64,000 nt of DNA from Nocardioides jishulii (GCF_006007965.1 NZ_CP040748.1:2790001-2854000), one strand, 5' to 3'. Counted from the stretch's first letter, positions 34,316 to 44,450 are shown. Numbers and translations are program-made. The notes: generated from the sequence alone by a model not told the origin.

Positions 34316-35617
34316 TTAGCTGAGGAACCCTTCGTAGTTGCGCTGCTGGAGCTGGCTCTCGATCTGCTTCACCGTGTCCAGGGCGACGCCCACCATGATG
34401 AGGATGGACGTACCACCGAACGGGAAGTTCTGGTTGGCGTTGATCGCCGCGAAGGCGATCAGGGGGATCAGCGAGATGAGGCCGAGGTACAGAGCTCCGG
34501 GGAAGGTGATCCGCGAGAGCACGTACGACAGGTAGTCCTGCGTCGGCTTCCCCGCCCGGATCCCGGGGATGAAGCCGCCGTACTTCTTCATGTTGTCCGA
34601 GACCTCTTCAGGATTGAAGGTGATCGAGACGTAGAAGTACGTGAAGAAGATGATGAGGGCGAAGTACGTCGCCATGTAGATCGGGTGGTCTCCCCCGATG
34701 AAGTACTCGTTGATGAACTCGAGGACCGGGTTGCCCTTGCTGTTCTGGCTGAACGAGGCAGCCATCGTCGGCAGGTAGAGCAGCGACGAGGCGAAGATGA
34801 CCGGGATGATTCCGGCCTGGTTGACCTTCAACGGGATGTACGTCGAGGACCCACCGAACATCTTGCGGCCCACCATGCGGCGCGCGTACTGCACCGGGAT
34901 GCGACGTTGCGCCTGCTCGATGAAGATGACGCCCGCGACGATCATCAGTCCGATCACCAGGACGATGCCGAAGGTGGTCCAGCCCTGGGTGAGGCGCACC
35001 TGCCACAGCGAGCTGGGGAAGGTCGCGACGACCTGGCAGAAGATGAGGATCGACATGCCGTTGCCGACGCCGCGGTCGGTGATCAGCTCACCGAACCACA
35101 TGATCACGGCCGTACCCGCGGTCATCGTGACCACCAGGATCAGGAAGGTCGCCGTGCTGTCGTTGTTGTGCAGAAGGTCGAGCGTGCACGGCTGCAGCAG
35201 CGTCTTGCTGCGCGCCAGCGCCACGATGCCCGTGGCCTGGAGGACCGCAAGGCCCAGCGTCAGGTAACGGGTGTACTGCGTGATCTTGGCCTGTCCGGCC
35301 TGCCCCTCCTTCTTGAGGGTCTCCAGGCGCGGGATGACCACGACGAGGAGCTGCAGGATGATGCTGGCGGTGATGTACGGCATGATCCCGAGCGCGAAGA
35401 TCGTCAGCTGGAGCAGCGCGCCCCCGGAGAACATGTTGATCAGCGCGTAGATGCCCGAGTCCGACTGGGCGTTGAGGCAGGACCTCACGTTGGCCACGTT
35501 GACGCCCGGTGCGGGGATCTGTGAGCCGAGTCGGAAGATCGTGATGATCAGCAACACGAACAGCAGCTTGCGCCGCAGGTCCGGGGTGCGGAATGCGTTG
35601 GCGAAGGCGCCCAGCAC
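34316..35617 (-). CDS. secY: Preprotein translocase subunit SecY
   Basis: SecY is the ten-helix channel of the Sec translocon. From the GTG at 35617 the protein has 433 residues, beginning LGAFANAFRTPDLRRKLLFVL, with the plug region after helix 1, helix 2 at MFSGGALLQLTIFALGIMPYI and the conserved C5-type cytoplasmic loop FTYFYVSITFNPEEVSDNMKK in part. GAGGAAG precedes the GTG; an open frame extending upstream to 35809 is rejected. It is separated from rplO by 251 bases with a terminator and a promoter candidate, so secY-adk-map may be transcribed on its own. Confidence 0.97.
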   Translation of the reverse strand: MLGAFANAFRTPDLRRKLLFVLLIITIFRLGSQIPAPGVNVANVRSCLNAQSDSGIYALINMFSGGALLQLTIFALGIMPYITASIILQLLVVVIPRLETLKKEGQAGQAKITQYTRYLTLGLAVLQATGIVALARSKTLLQPCTLDLLHNNDSTATFLILVVTMTAGTAVIMWFGELITDRGVGNGMSILIFCQVVATFPSSLWQVRLTQGWTTFGIVLVIGLMIVAGVIFIEQAQRRIPVQYARRMVGRKMFGGSSTYIPLKVNQAGIIPVIFASSLLYLPTMAASFSQNSKGNPVLEFINEYFIGGDHPIYMATYFALIIFFTYFYVSITFNPEEVSDNMKKYGGFIPGIRAGKPTQDYLSYVLSRITFPGALYLGLISLIPLIAFAAINANQNFPFGGTSILIMVGVALDTVKQIESQLQQRNYEGFLS

Positions 35618-35721
35618 TGGCTTCCTCTTTCTCAGCAGGGACTCATCCACGGAGGACCGTGGCGTCGTGGTCGAAGGTCTCGAAGGGCAGGCTCGATGAA
35701 CCAGCCCGACAGACCCGGGGA

Positions 35722-35751
35722 AGCGTAACAGGAGGGCCCCCGCCCCACGAA
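35722..35751 (-). promoter_or_regulatory. Candidate secY promoter
   Basis: TTCGTG (35751-35746) is followed after 18 bases by TACGCT (35727-35722) on the minus strand, about 110 bases before the secY start. The -35 is weak, but spacer and position, just after the rplO terminator, support it. Confidence 0.4.
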
Positions 35752-35809
35752 GGCCGCACGGGGCCACGGAGGGGAGCGCGTACGTCAGGCACGCGTGTGG
35801 CCGACGCAA

Positions 35810-35845
35810 CAGGGCCCGCCCCCACCGAGGTGGGGACGGGCCCTG
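35810..35845 (-). terminator. Terminator between rplO and secY
   Basis: Arms 35810-35818 and 35837-35845 pair perfectly over 9 bp, and an inner stem (35820-35826 with 35829-35835) extends them to a 2-base tip. It starts 23 bases after the rplO stop. No T-run follows. Confidence 0.75.
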
Positions 35846-35868
35846 ATGACGACACGTCAGTCAGACGC

Positions 35869-36312
35869 TCAGGAGAGGGTGAGGCTGCCGCCGGCGGCCT
35901 CGATCTTCCCCTTGGCCGAGGCGGACGCCGCGTCGACGGTGACCTGCACCGGGACGGAGATCTCACCCTGGCCGAGCACCTTGACCGGCAGGTTCTTGCG
36001 AACCGCGCCCTTGGCGACGAGCGACTCGACGGTGACAGCGCCACCCTCGGGGAACAGCTCGTTGATGCGGTCCAGGTTCACGACCTGGAACTCCACCTTG
36101 AAGGGGTTCTTGAAGCCCTTCAGCTTGGGGAGACGCATGTGGATCGGCATCTGGCCACCCTCGAAGGCGACCGGAACCTGGTAGCGAGCCTTCGTACCCT
36201 TGGTACCGCGACCAGCGGTCTTACCCTTCGACGCCTCACCACGACCGACACGGGTCTTGGCGGTCTTGGCACCGGGGGCGGGACGAAGGTGGTGCAGCTT
36301 GAGTGCGCTCAC
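35869..36312 (-). CDS. rplO: 50S ribosomal protein L15
   Basis: L15 is a late-assembly 50S protein with a long basic N-terminal extension threading through 23S rRNA. The 147-residue sequence begins [24 protein letters not shown] and has the glycine-rich [14 protein letters not shown] region and [14 protein letters not shown]. It lies 1 base after rpmD and is the last gene of the spc unit before the terminator at 35810-35845. Confidence 0.98.
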   Translation of the reverse strand: MSALKLHHLRPAPGAKTAKTRVGRGEASKGKTAGRGTKGTKARYQVPVAFEGGQMPIHMRLPKLKGFKNPFKVEFQVVNLDRINELFPEGGAVTVESLVAKGAVRKNLPVKVLGQGEISVPVQVTVDAASASAKGKIEAAGGSLTLS

Positions 36313-36313
36313 G

Positions 36314-36496
36314 TCACTCCACCTCCTCTACCGTCACCAGGTGACGGACAGTGTTGACCATGCCGCGGATCTCCGGGCGGTCTTCCTTGACGACGACGTC
36401 GCCGATCCGCTTGAGACCGAGCGTACGCAGGGTCTCGCGCTGGTTCTGCTTCAGACCGACGAGGCCACGCTTCTGCTGGACCTTGAGCTGTGCCAT
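36314..36496 (-). CDS. rpmD: 50S ribosomal protein L30
   Basis: L30 is a small 50S protein that binds 23S rRNA. Its 60 residues include [23 protein letters not shown], the family core (given in part), and the [15 protein letters not shown] segment. Length is normal. Its ATG overlaps the rpsE stop by one base and it is 1 base before rplO, so the three are tightly coupled. Confidence 0.97.
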   Translation of the reverse strand: MAQLKVQQKRGLVGLKQNQRETLRTLGLKRIGDVVVKEDRPEIRGMVNTVRHLVTVEEVE

Positions 36497-37098
36497 CAGG
36501 AAGCCACCTCCGCACGAGCCCGAAGGATCGCGGCCGGGGTGACCTGCTCGACCGTGAGACCACGGCGAGCAGCGACCTGCTCCGGCTCCTCAAGCATCTT
36601 GAGAGCCTCCACCGTCGCGTGGACGATGTTGATCTGGTTGGACGAACCGAGCGACTTGCTCAGCACGTCGTGGATGCCGGCGCACTCGAGGACCGCGCGG
36701 ACCGGACCACCGGCGATGACACCGGTACCGGGGGCCGCGGGACGCAGGAGGACGACGCCAGCCGCCTTCTCGCCCTGGACCGGGTGCGGGATGGTGCCCT
36801 GGATGCGGGGAACCTTGAAGAATGCCTTCTTGGCCTCCTCGACACCCTTGGCGATCGCCGCAGGAACTTCCTTCGCCTTGCCGTAGCCGACGCCGACGAG
36901 ACCCTCGCCGTCACCCACGATCACGAGGGCGGTGAAGCTGAAGCGACGACCACCCTTCACGACCTTGGCGACGCGGTTGATCGCGACGACACGCTCGATG
37001 TAGGCGTTCTTCTCGGCGCTCTGGTCGCGGCGACCGTCACGGTTACGGCCGCCGGACTGGCGCTCGCCACCGCGCTGTCCGCGCTGGGCTCCGCTCAT
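36496..37098 (-). CDS. rpsE: 30S ribosomal protein S5
   Basis: S5 contributes to decoding accuracy and mRNA unwinding at the 30S entry tunnel. The 200-residue protein has an Arg/Gly/Gln-rich N-terminal extension (1-30), the S5 domain [22 protein letters not shown] in part, and the GTIPHPVQG loop. The C-terminal domain has [16 protein letters not shown]. The ATG at 37098 is chosen by homology of [11 protein letters not shown]; longer frames read into rplR. It follows rplR by 31 bases. Confidence 0.98.
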   Translation of the reverse strand: MSGAQRGQRGGERQSGGRNRDGRRDQSAEKNAYIERVVAINRVAKVVKGGRRFSFTALVIVGDGEGLVGVGYGKAKEVPAAIAKGVEEAKKAFFKVPRIQGTIPHPVQGEKAAGVVLLRPAAPGTGVIAGGPVRAVLECAGIHDVLSKSLGSSNQINIVHATVEALKMLEEPEQVAARRGLTVEQVTPAAILRARAEVAS

Positions 37099-37129
37099 GA
37101 GATTTCCTCTTCCTTCTCTGGTCCGGCGA

Positions 37130-37513
37130 TCAGAACGCCAGGCCGCCCTCGCGGGCGGCGTCGGCCAGGGCCGCGATGCGACCGTGGTACTTGTTGCCGG
37201 CGCGGTCGAAGACGACCTGCTCGACACCGGCGGCCTTGGCGCGCTCGGCGACGAGCTGCCCGACCTTCTTGGACTTCTCAGTCTTGTCACCGGCGACCGA
37301 GCGAACGTCGGCCTCCATGGTGGAGGCGTACGCCAGGGTCTTGCCGACCTGGTCGTCGACCACCTGCACGGAGATGTGCTTGGCGGAACGAGTCACGACC
37401 AGACGGGGACGCTCAGCGGTGCCCGCAATCTTCTTGCGACCACGCATCTGACGGCGCAGACGCGAGCGAACGCGGTTAGCGGTGTGCTTGTTGTTCGACA
37501 GCGAGATAGCCAT
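37130..37513 (-). CDS. rplR: 50S ribosomal protein L18
   Basis: L18 binds 5S rRNA with L5 and L25-type proteins to form the central protuberance. The 127-residue sequence has the basic start [38 protein letters not shown] and the ending [20 protein letters not shown], all typical. It follows rplF by 3 bases and precedes rpsE by 31, in the spc operon. Confidence 0.98.
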   Translation of the reverse strand: MAISLSNNKHTANRVRSRLRRQMRGRKKIAGTAERPRLVVTRSAKHISVQVVDDQVGKTLAYASTMEADVRSVAGDKTEKSKKVGQLVAERAKAAGVEQVVFDRAGNKYHGRIAALADAAREGGLAF

Positions 37514-37516
37514 GGA

Positions 37517-38059
37517 TCACTTACCAGCCTTTCCGACCTTGCGGCGGACCTGCTCGCCGGCGTAACGCACGCCCTTGCCCTTGTACGGCTCGGGCTTGCG
37601 GAGCTTGCGGATCTTCGCGGCCGTCTCACCGACGACCTGCTTGTCGATGCCCTGGACGCCGAGCTTGGTCGGACCGTCCGTGGTGAAGGTGATGCCTTCG
37701 GGGGCGTCGAAGATGATCGGGTGCGAGTAGCCGAGCTGGAACTCGAGCTGCGTCGGGCCCTTGGGGAGCACGCGGTAACCCACGCCGACGATCTCGAGCT
37801 TCTTCTCGTAGCCATCGGTCACGCCGACCACCATGTTGTTGACCAGGGTGCGGGTCAGGCCGTGCAGCGAGCGAGCGGTGCGCTCGTCGTTGGGACGCTG
37901 GATCTCCAGCACGCCGTCCTCACCCTTCACGATGGTGATGGGTGCGGGGATGGTGTGGTTCAGGGTGCCCTTGGGGCCCTTGACCGTCACCAGGTCGCCG
38001 TCGATCTGCACGTCCACGCCGGACGGAACCGTGATCGGGAGCTTGCCAATACGCGACAT
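37517..38059 (-). CDS. rplF: 50S ribosomal protein L6
   Basis: L6 sits near the factor-binding site by the sarcin-ricin loop. The 180-residue protein has two similar domains; it begins [16 protein letters not shown] and has the C-terminal signature [25 protein letters not shown] in part. The ATG at 38059 is chosen by homology over one 18 codons upstream that lies in the rpsH-rplF gap. It follows rpsH by 25 bases. Confidence 0.98.
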   Translation of the reverse strand: MSRIGKLPITVPSGVDVQIDGDLVTVKGPKGTLNHTIPAPITIVKGEDGVLEIQRPNDERTARSLHGLTRTLVNNMVVGVTDGYEKKLEIVGVGYRVLPKGPTQLEFQLGYSHPIIFDAPEGITFTTDGPTKLGVQGIDKQVVGETAAKIRKLRKPEPYKGKGVRYAGEQVRRKVGKAGK

Positions 38060-38084
38060 TGCTTTTTCCTCTCTCGGTCTCTCG

Positions 38085-38492
38085 TCACCAGACGTAGGCG
38101 AGGACTTCCCCACCCACGCCCTTCTGGTTTGCCTGGCGGTCGGTCAGCAGGCCCTGCGACGTCGAGATGATCGCGACGCCGAGTCCACCGAGCACCTTCG
38201 GCAGAGCCGAGGACTTGGCGTAGACACGGAGGCCGGGCTTGCTGATGCGGCGCACGCCAGCGATGGAACGCTCGCGGTTGCGGCCGTACTTCAGAGTGAT
38301 GTGCAGGGTCTTGCCCACCTCGCCCTCACCGGGCTCGGTGACGTCGAAGGAGGTGATGTAACCCTCCTGCTTCAGGATCTCGGCAACGCCGGCCTTCAGC
38401 TTGCTGTAGGGCATCGACACCGCGTCGTGGTACGCCTGGTTGGCGTTGCGCAGACGAGTAAGCATGTCTGCGATCGGGTCAGTCATGGTCAT
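38085..38492 (-). CDS. rpsH: 30S ribosomal protein S8
   Basis: S8 binds the central domain of 16S rRNA and, in E. coli, represses the spc operon. The 135-residue sequence begins [22 protein letters not shown] and has the C-terminal motif [25 protein letters not shown] in part, ending GEVLAYVW. An ATG two codons later is also possible. It lies 86 bases after rpsZ, the second-largest gap within this operon. Confidence 0.98.
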   Translation of the reverse strand: MTMTDPIADMLTRLRNANQAYHDAVSMPYSKLKAGVAEILKQEGYITSFDVTEPGEGEVGKTLHITLKYGRNRERSIAGVRRISKPGLRVYAKSSALPKVLGGLGVAIISTSQGLLTDRQANQKGVGGEVLAYVW

Positions 38493-38578
38493 GGCCGTTC
38501 AGGCCCTTTCTCTCTGTGGTTTCGACCCCTACCCGGTGGGTGGAGCCGACCTTCAGCGGTTGTTGGTCTAGAGGGTGG

Positions 38579-38764
38579 TCACCAGGAGGACTTGGTCACG
38601 CCGGGCAGCTCGCCGCGGTGTGCCATCTCACGCAGGCAGATGCGGCAGAGGCCGAACTTGCGGTAGACCGCCTTCGGTCGACCACAACGCTGGCACCGGG
38701 TGTACCCACGCACAGCGAACTTCGGCTTGCGAGCCGCCTTCACCTTCAGAGCAGTCTTCGCCAT
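38579..38764 (-). CDS. rpsZ: 30S ribosomal protein S14 type Z (zinc-binding)
   Basis: This 61-residue S14 has four cysteines in two CxxC pairs (CQRC at 24-27 and CRIC at 40-43) forming a zinc site, so it is the short type Z rather than the longer zinc-free RpsN. It helps assemble the 30S head. It lies between rplE (1 base) and rpsH (86 bases), the usual place. As with L36, a zinc-independent paralogue used under zinc starvation may exist elsewhere in the genome. Confidence 0.98.
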
Positions 38765-38765
38765 G

Positions 38766-39317
38766 TCAGTTCTCCTTGAACGGGAAGCCGAGCTGCTTGA
38801 GCAGGGCGCGACCCTCGGCGTCGGTGGTGGCCGTGGTCACGACAGTGATGTCCATGCCACGGACGCGGTCGATGCGGTCCTGGTCGATCTCGTGGAACAT
38901 GACCTGCTCGGTCAGACCGAAGGTGTAGTTGCCACGGCCGTCGAACTGGTTGCCGTTGAGGCCGCGGAAGTCGCGGATTCGGGGCAGGGCCAGGGACAGC
39001 AGGCGGTCCAGGAACTCCCACATGCGGTCGCCACGCAGCGTGACGTGCGCACCGATCGGCATGCCCTCGCGGAGCTTGAACTGCGCGATGGACTTGCGAG
39101 CCTTGGTGACCATGGGCTTCTGACCGGTGATGGCGGTCAGGTCCTTGATGGCACCCTCGATCAGCTTGGAGTCACGAGCAGCCTCGCCGACACCCATGTT
39201 GACCACGATCTTCGTCAGACCGGGGACCTGCATGATGTTGGCGATGTCGAACTCGGACTTCAGTGCGGGGATGATCTCCTCGCGGTAACGAGTCTTCAGA
39301 CGGGGGGACTCAGCCAT
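38766..39317 (-). CDS. rplE: 50S ribosomal protein L5
   Basis: L5 binds 5S rRNA and forms part of the central protuberance and bridge B1b. From the ATG at 39317 it has 183 residues, with [18 protein letters not shown] near the start, [11 protein letters not shown], and [23 protein letters not shown] in part. The ending [18 protein letters not shown] is typical. An open frame reaching 39380 overlaps rplX and is rejected. It lies 1 base after rplX and 1 base before rpsZ. Confidence 0.98.
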
Positions 39318-39318
39318 C

Positions 39319-39684
39319 TCAGATCTCCTTCCCGGTCTTGCGCGAGATGCGGACGCTGCGCTCAGCGGTGTACTCGACACCGGTGCCGCTGCGCTTGGTG
39401 ACCGCGTCGCGGCGGAAGCCGACCCGGGTCACGCCGTCACCCTCGACGAGCATGACGTTGGAGACGTGGATCGGCGCCTCGGCGGTGATGATGCCGCCGG
39501 TGCTGCCCGAACCGTCGTTGACGACCTTGGTGTGACGCTTGATGCGGTTCACACCCTCGACGATCACCCGCTGCTCCTCGCGGAGCACCTGGATGACCTT
39601 GCCGGTGGCGCCCTTGTCCTTGCCAGCGATCACCTTGACGGTGTCGCCCTTCTTGATGTTCACGCTGGGTGCCTTCTTAGCCAT
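39319..39684 (-). CDS. rplX: 50S ribosomal protein L24
   Basis: L24 is an assembly initiator of the 50S subunit with a KOW domain. The 121-residue sequence has [22 protein letters not shown] (KOW, about 11-32) and RIKRHTK in the loop near the exit tunnel. The ATG at 39684 overlaps the rplN stop by one base (TGATG); a GTG one codon earlier would give a GTGA overlap, and either is possible. Length is normal for actinobacteria, longer than the 104 residues of E. coli. Confidence 0.97.
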   Translation of the reverse strand: MAKKAPSVNIKKGDTVKVIAGKDKGATGKVIQVLREEQRVIVEGVNRIKRHTKVVNDGSGSTGGIITAEAPIHVSNVMLVEGDGVTRVGFRRDAVTKRSGTGVEYTAERSVRISRKTGKEI

Positions 39685-40052
39685 CACAGCACCTCCGGCG
39701 CGAGCGAGATGATCTTCATGAACTTCTTGTCGCGCAGTTCGCGGCCCACGGGGCCGAAGATGCGGGTACCACGGGGCTCACCGTCGTTCTTGAGGATGAC
39801 GGCGGCGTTCTCGTCGAAGCGGATGTAGGAACCGTCCGGACGCCGGCGCTCCTTCTTGGTGCGCACGACAACGGCCTTGACGACGTCGCCCTTCTTGACG
39901 TTGCCACCCGGGTTGGCGTCCTTGACGGTGGCGACGATCACGTCGCCGATACCGGCGTAGCGACGACCCGAGCCACCGAGAACACGGATGCAAAGGATCT
40001 CCTTCGCACCGGTGTTGTCGGCGACACTGAGTCGCGACTCCTGCTGGATCAT
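39684..40052 (-). CDS. rplN: 50S ribosomal protein L14
   Basis: L14 lies at the subunit interface (bridges B5 and B8) and is the binding site for RsfS. The 122-residue sequence begins [21 protein letters not shown] and has the signature [18 protein letters not shown] and the C-terminal [19 protein letters not shown]. It is the first gene of the spc section, 99 bases after rpsQ, with a small hairpin in the gap. Confidence 0.98.
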   Translation of the reverse strand: MIQQESRLSVADNTGAKEILCIRVLGGSGRRYAGIGDVIVATVKDANPGGNVKKGDVVKAVVVRTKKERRRPDGSYIRFDENAAVILKNDGEPRGTRIFGPVGRELRDKKFMKIISLAPEVL

Positions 40053-40133
40053 TGGTTTCTCCTGGATGTCGAGCCGGTTCTCGCCGCCCTCTCAGGCGAC
40101 GAGCCTTGCCGAACTAGTGGTTGGAAATCGTGG

Positions 40134-40148
40134 TTCGCCGGAGGCGAA
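40134..40148 (-). terminator. Small hairpin at the S10-spc junction
   Basis: Arms 40134-40139 and 40143-40148 pair perfectly over 6 bp with a 3-base loop, 3 bases after the rpsQ stop. It marks the boundary between the S10 and spc sections. Alone it is too weak to be a firm terminator. Confidence 0.35.
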
Positions 40149-40151
40149 AGG

Positions 40152-40409
40152 TCACTTGGCCTTCTCGAGGACCTCGACCAGGCGCCAGCGCTTGGTCGCG
40201 GACAGCGGGCGGGTCTCCATGATCAGGACACGGTCGCCGATGCCGCACTCGTTGTTCTCGTCGTGGGCCTTCAGCTTCGAGGTCCGACGCATGACCTTGC
40301 CGTAGAGCGCGTGCTTCACACGGTCCTCGACGGCGACGGTGACGGTCTTGTCCATCTTGTCGCTGACGACCAGGCCCTCGCGGACCTTGCGGGCGTTGCG
40401 GTCACTCAT
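40152..40409 (-). CDS. rpsQ: 30S ribosomal protein S17
   Basis: S17 is a primary 16S rRNA binder with an OB fold. The 85-residue protein has [22 protein letters not shown] in part, the [17 protein letters not shown] segment and [23 protein letters not shown]. Length is normal. It overlaps rpmC by four bases and is the last gene of the S10 section. Confidence 0.98.
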   Translation of the reverse strand: MSDRNARKVREGLVVSDKMDKTVTVAVEDRVKHALYGKVMRRTSKLKAHDENNECGIGDRVLIMETRPLSATKRWRLVEVLEKAK

Positions 40410-40654
40410 GCGGTGGCCTCTTCCTTCTTCTCGGCACCCGGGGCGGTACGAATCCCGAGCTCGCGCTCGCGCACCACGGTGTAGATCCGGGCAATGTCCT
40501 TCTTGACCGTGCGCAGGCGGGAGTTGTTCTCCAGCTGCCCGGTGGCCGCCTGGAACCGGAGGTTGAACAGCTCCTCCTTGGCCTCACGCAGCTTGGCCTC
40601 GAGGTCACCAGCGTTCAGGTCGTCCAGCGCGGTTGCGCTCAACTTGTCGCTCAT
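40406..40654 (-). CDS. rpmC: 50S ribosomal protein L29
   Basis: L29 lies beside the exit tunnel and helps dock trigger factor and SRP. The 82-residue two-helix protein has [27 protein letters not shown] (given in part) and the [18 protein letters not shown] helix. The C-terminus is slightly longer than in E. coli (63 residues) and rich in Glu and Ala. It overlaps rplP by one base and rpsQ by four bases. Confidence 0.97.
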   Translation of the reverse strand: MSDKLSATALDDLNAGDLEAKLREAKEELFNLRFQAATGQLENNSRLRTVKKDIARIYTVVRERELGIRTAPGAEKKEEATA

Positions 40655-41073
40655 CAGAATTCACCAGCCTCGCGGGAGATGAACCGGCACTTCATGGGGA
40701 GCTTGTGCATCGCGCGGCGCATGGCCTCGCGAGCAACGTCCTCGGAAACACCGGACAGTTCGAACATGACGCGGCCGGGCTTGACGTTCGCCACCCACCA
40801 CTCGGGGGAGCCCTTACCGGAACCCATGCGGGTCTCGGCAGGCTTCTTGGTCAGCGGGCGGTCCGGGTAGATGTTGATCCAGACCTTTCCACCACGCTTG
40901 ATGTGACGGGTCATCGCGATACGCGCCGACTCGATCTGACGGTTGGTGACGTAGTGGCCCTCGACCGCCTGGATGCCGAAGTCGCCGAAAGCGAGCTTCG
41001 TGCCACCCTTGGCCACACCAGTCCGCTTGGGGTGGTGCTGCTTGCGGTGCTTGACACGACGGGGCATCAACAT
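40654..41073 (-). CDS. rplP: 50S ribosomal protein L16
   Basis: L16 sits by the A-site tRNA elbow and is needed for peptidyl transfer. The 139-residue protein begins [18 protein letters not shown] and has [29 protein letters not shown] in part, with the conserved Arg-Met-Gly-Ser-Gly-Lys-Gly loop. GGAGGG 9 bases before 41073 supports this start over an ATG two codons later. It lies 5 bases after rpsC. Confidence 0.98.
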   Translation of the reverse strand: MLMPRRVKHRKQHHPKRTGVAKGGTKLAFGDFGIQAVEGHYVTNRQIESARIAMTRHIKRGGKVWINIYPDRPLTKKPAETRMGSGKGSPEWWVANVKPGRVMFELSGVSEDVAREAMRRAMHKLPMKCRFISREAGEF

Positions 41074-41078
41074 GGAAC

Positions 41079-41906
41079 TCAGCCCTCCTGTCCGGAAGAA
41101 GCAGCCTCAGCAGCCGGAGCCTCGGCAGCCGGAGCAGCCTCAGCGGCCGCGGGGGCCTCGTTGCGGGGTGCGCGGTCGCCGCGCGAGCCGCGGTTCGGGC
41201 GGTCGCCGCCACGGGTCGGACGTCCGCCGCGACCCGGGGCACCGGCGCGAGCGGCCTGCTGGGCCTGGCGCTCGGCACGGGAGCCGGACACCTCACCCTT
41301 GTAGATCCAGACCTTGACGCCGATGCGACCGAAGGTCGTACGGGCCTCGTAGAAGCCGTAGTCGATGTCCGCACGCAGGGTGTGCAGCGGCACGCGACCC
41401 TCGCGGTAGAACTCGGTACGCGACATCTCGGCGCCGTTGAGGCGGCCCGAGCACTGGATCCGGATGCCCTTGGCACCGGAACGCATCGCGGTCTGCATGG
41501 CCTTGCGCATGGCACGGCGGAACTGCACACGACCGGAGAGCTGCTCGGCAACGCCCTGGGCAACCAGCTGCGCGTCGATCTCGGGGTTCTTGACCTCGAG
41601 GATGTTCAGCTGGACCTGCTTGCCGGTCAGCTTCTCGAGCTCGGTGCGGATGCGGTCGGCCTCGGCGCCACGACGACCGATGACGATGCCGGGACGCGCG
41701 GTGTGGATGTCCACACGAACGCGGTCACGGGTGCGCTCGATCTCGACCTTGGAGATGCCGGCCCGCTCCATGCCCTTGGAGAGCAGCTTGCGGATCGCGA
41801 CGTCCTCGCCGACGTACGACTTGTACAGCTTGTCTGCGTACCAGCGCGACTTGTGGTCGGTGCTGATGCCGAGACGGAAACCGTTCGGGTTGATCTTCTG
41901 GCCCAT
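41079..41906 (-). CDS. rpsC: 30S ribosomal protein S3 with Ala/Glu/Arg-rich tail
   Basis: S3 lies at the mRNA entry site and contributes to helicase activity. The first 215 residues are standard, with the KH domain around [21 protein letters not shown] (about 74-94, in part) and the S3_C domain containing [21 protein letters not shown]. From about residue 218 the protein carries a 55-residue tail, first Arg/Gly-rich, then Ala/Glu-rich, giving 275 residues against 233 in E. coli. Similar tails occur in actinobacteria. It overlaps rplV by one base. Confidence 0.98.
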   Translation of the reverse strand: MGQKINPNGFRLGISTDHKSRWYADKLYKSYVGEDVAIRKLLSKGMERAGISKVEIERTRDRVRVDIHTARPGIVIGRRGAEADRIRTELEKLTGKQVQLNILEVKNPEIDAQLVAQGVAEQLSGRVQFRRAMRKAMQTAMRSGAKGIRIQCSGRLNGAEMSRTEFYREGRVPLHTLRADIDYGFYEARTTFGRIGVKVWIYKGEVSGSRAERQAQQAARAGAPGRGGRPTRGGDRPNRGSRGDRAPRNEAPAAAEAAPAAEAPAAEAASSGQEG

Positions 41907-42325
41907 CAGGCACCCTTTCCGTTCGTGGCGACATCAGCCGGCTGGACGACCAGGGTGATGTGGCTGGTGCGCTTGTTGATGCGGGTCGCTCGACCCTGCG
42001 CACGCGGACGCCAGCGCTTCATGGTGGGGCCCTCGTCAACCATGGCCACCGTGAGCACCAGGTCAGCCTTCTTCAGGCCTTCCACGGTCTCGGCGTTGGC
42101 GATGGCGCTCTCGAGCACCTTGTAGACAGTCTCCGAGGCGGCCTGCGGCGCGAACTGCAGCAGGGCCAGGGCCTCGTCGACGGGAAGACCGCGGACCATG
42201 TCGACGACACGGCGGGCCTTCATCGGGGTGATTCGCACGAATCGCGCGCTCGCGAAGGCGCCCGGCTGGTCGCCGAGCAGCGACTCGCGGCGGGCGCTGG
42301 TGCGCACGCGCTCAGTAACGCTCAT
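41906..42325 (-). CDS. rplV: 50S ribosomal protein L22
   Basis: L22 has a beta-hairpin that lines the exit tunnel near the macrolide site. The 139-residue protein has [60 protein letters not shown] (key GRA tip residues) and a short acidic-free N-terminal extension of about 20 residues. The ending is VATNGKGA. It lies 34 bases after rpsS and overlaps rpsC by one base. Confidence 0.97.
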   Translation of the reverse strand: MSVTERVRTSARRESLLGDQPGAFASARFVRITPMKARRVVDMVRGLPVDEALALLQFAPQAASETVYKVLESAIANAETVEGLKKADLVLTVAMVDEGPTMKRWRPRAQGRATRINKRTSHITLVVQPADVATNGKGA

Positions 42326-42359
42326 TGCTCGTTATCTCCAGTTCCTGGTTCGCGCCGCG

Positions 42360-42641
42360 TCAGCGGCGGCGACCCTTCCGGTCTTCCTTCACGTGCCCGC
42401 GGTAGGTGCGGGTCGGGGCGAACTCGCCCAGCTTGTGGCCGACCATCGAGTCGGTCACGAACACGGGGACGTGCTTGCGACCGTCGTGCACGGCGATCGT
42501 GTGACCGATCATGTTCGGCAGGATCATCGAACGGCGCGACCAGGTCTTGATGACGTTCTGGGTGCCCTTCTCGTTCTCGGCTTCCACCTTCTTGAGGAGG
42601 TGGCCGTCGATGAAGGGGCCCTTCTTCAGGCTACGAGGCAT
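42360..42641 (-). CDS. rpsS: 30S ribosomal protein S19
   Basis: S19 sits in the 30S head with S13 and contacts the A-site finger bridge. The 93-residue sequence begins [19 protein letters not shown] and has the signature [26 protein letters not shown] in part, ending DRKGRRR. Length is normal. It lies 5 bases after rplB and 34 bases before rplV. Confidence 0.98.
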   Translation of the reverse strand: MPRSLKKGPFIDGHLLKKVEAENEKGTQNVIKTWSRRSMILPNMIGHTIAVHDGRKHVPVFVTDSMVGHKLGEFAPTRTYRGHVKEDRKGRRR

Positions 42642-42646
42642 CTCAG

Positions 42647-43483
<837 letters not shown>

Positions 43484-43519
43484 TGTCTATGTCCTATTTC
43501 TTCGCCTTCGTCGACCCGG

Positions 43520-43825
43520 TCAGCTGACCGGACCTCCGAAGATGTCGATCCGGTGACCCTCAGCGAGGCTGACGATGGCGCGCTTGGTGTCCTTGCGCTT
43601 GCCCAGACCGGCGCGGGTGCGACGGGTCTTGCCCTGACGGTTCAGCGTGTTCACCGAGGTGACCTTGACGCCGAAGATCTTCTCGACCGCGATCTTGATC
43701 TCGGTCTTGTTCGCGTCCGGGTGCACGACGAACGTGTACTTGTTCGCGTCGAGGAGGCTGTAGCTCTTCTCGGACACGACCGGCGCGAGCAGGATGTCGC
43801 GGTGGTCCTTGTGCAGCGTGCTCAC
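43520..43825 (-). CDS. rplW: 50S ribosomal protein L23
   Basis: L23 is the main docking site for trigger factor and SRP at the exit tunnel. The 101-residue protein has [21 protein letters not shown] in part, [22 protein letters not shown] and [26 protein letters not shown] in part. Length and motifs are normal. Its start overlaps the rplD stop by four bases. Confidence 0.98.
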   Translation of the reverse strand: MSTLHKDHRDILLAPVVSEKSYSLLDANKYTFVVHPDANKTEIKIAVEKIFGVKVTSVNTLNRQGKTRRTRAGLGKRKDTKRAIVSLAEGHRIDIFGGPVS

Positions 43826-44445
43826 TTGGTGGCCTCCTCAGCGGTCTTCGTCTTGCTGGCGACGAACACGTCGTACGCGCCCTGGGTGAAGACCACGTCG
43901 TCGGAAGCCAGCACGTCGTACGTGTTGAGCTGGTCGACGGCCACGATGTGCACCTGCGGGGCGTTGCGGAGCGAGAGCCACGTGACGGAGTCGCTGCGCT
44001 CGAGCACGACCAGGTAGCGGGTGCGATCGCTCAGGGCAGCCAGTGCGGTGATCGCAGCCTTGGTGGAGGGCTTGTCGCCCGACACCAGGGAGTCGACCAC
44101 GTGGATGCGGCCGTTGCGCGCCCGGTCGGAGAGGGCACCGCGCAGGGCGGCAGCCTTCATCTTCTTGGGGGTGCGCTGCGAGTAGTCACGCGGCTGCGGG
44201 CCGTGGACGATGCCACCGCCGGCGAACTGCGGTGCGCGGGTCGAACCCTGACGGGCGCGGCCGGTGCCCTTCTGCTTGTAGGGCTTGCGACCACCACCGC
44301 GCACGTCGGCGCGGGTCTTGGTGGCGTGCGTGCCCTGGCGGGCAGCGGCCTGCTGGGCCACGACCACCTGGTGGATCAGCGGGACGTTGACCTCGACGTC
44401 GAAGATCTCGGCGGGAAGGTCAACCTTCACGGTCTTGGTAGCCAT
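43822..44445 (-). CDS. rplD: 50S ribosomal protein L4
   Basis: L4 lines the exit tunnel opposite L22 and, in E. coli, represses the S10 operon. The 207-residue protein has [46 protein letters not shown] as the extended tunnel loop (key GTGRARQGS), and the globular [15 protein letters not shown]. Length is typical. It lies 5 bases after rplC and overlaps rplW by four. Confidence 0.97.
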   Translation of the reverse strand: MATKTVKVDLPAEIFDVEVNVPLIHQVVVAQQAAARQGTHATKTRADVRGGGRKPYKQKGTGRARQGSTRAPQFAGGGIVHGPQPRDYSQRTPKKMKAAALRGALSDRARNGRIHVVDSLVSGDKPSTKAAITALAALSDRTRYLVVLERSDSVTWLSLRNAPQVHIVAVDQLNTYDVLASDDVVFTQGAYDVFVASKTKTAEEATK

Positions 44446-44450
44446 GTGGA

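Noticed and set aside
32744-35524. A plus-strand open frame of over 900 codons antisense to map, adk and secY
   Set aside because: Its translation is rich in Arg, Asp, Gly, His and Val with no domain, and the other strand has three complete recognised genes. It is a high-GC artefact.
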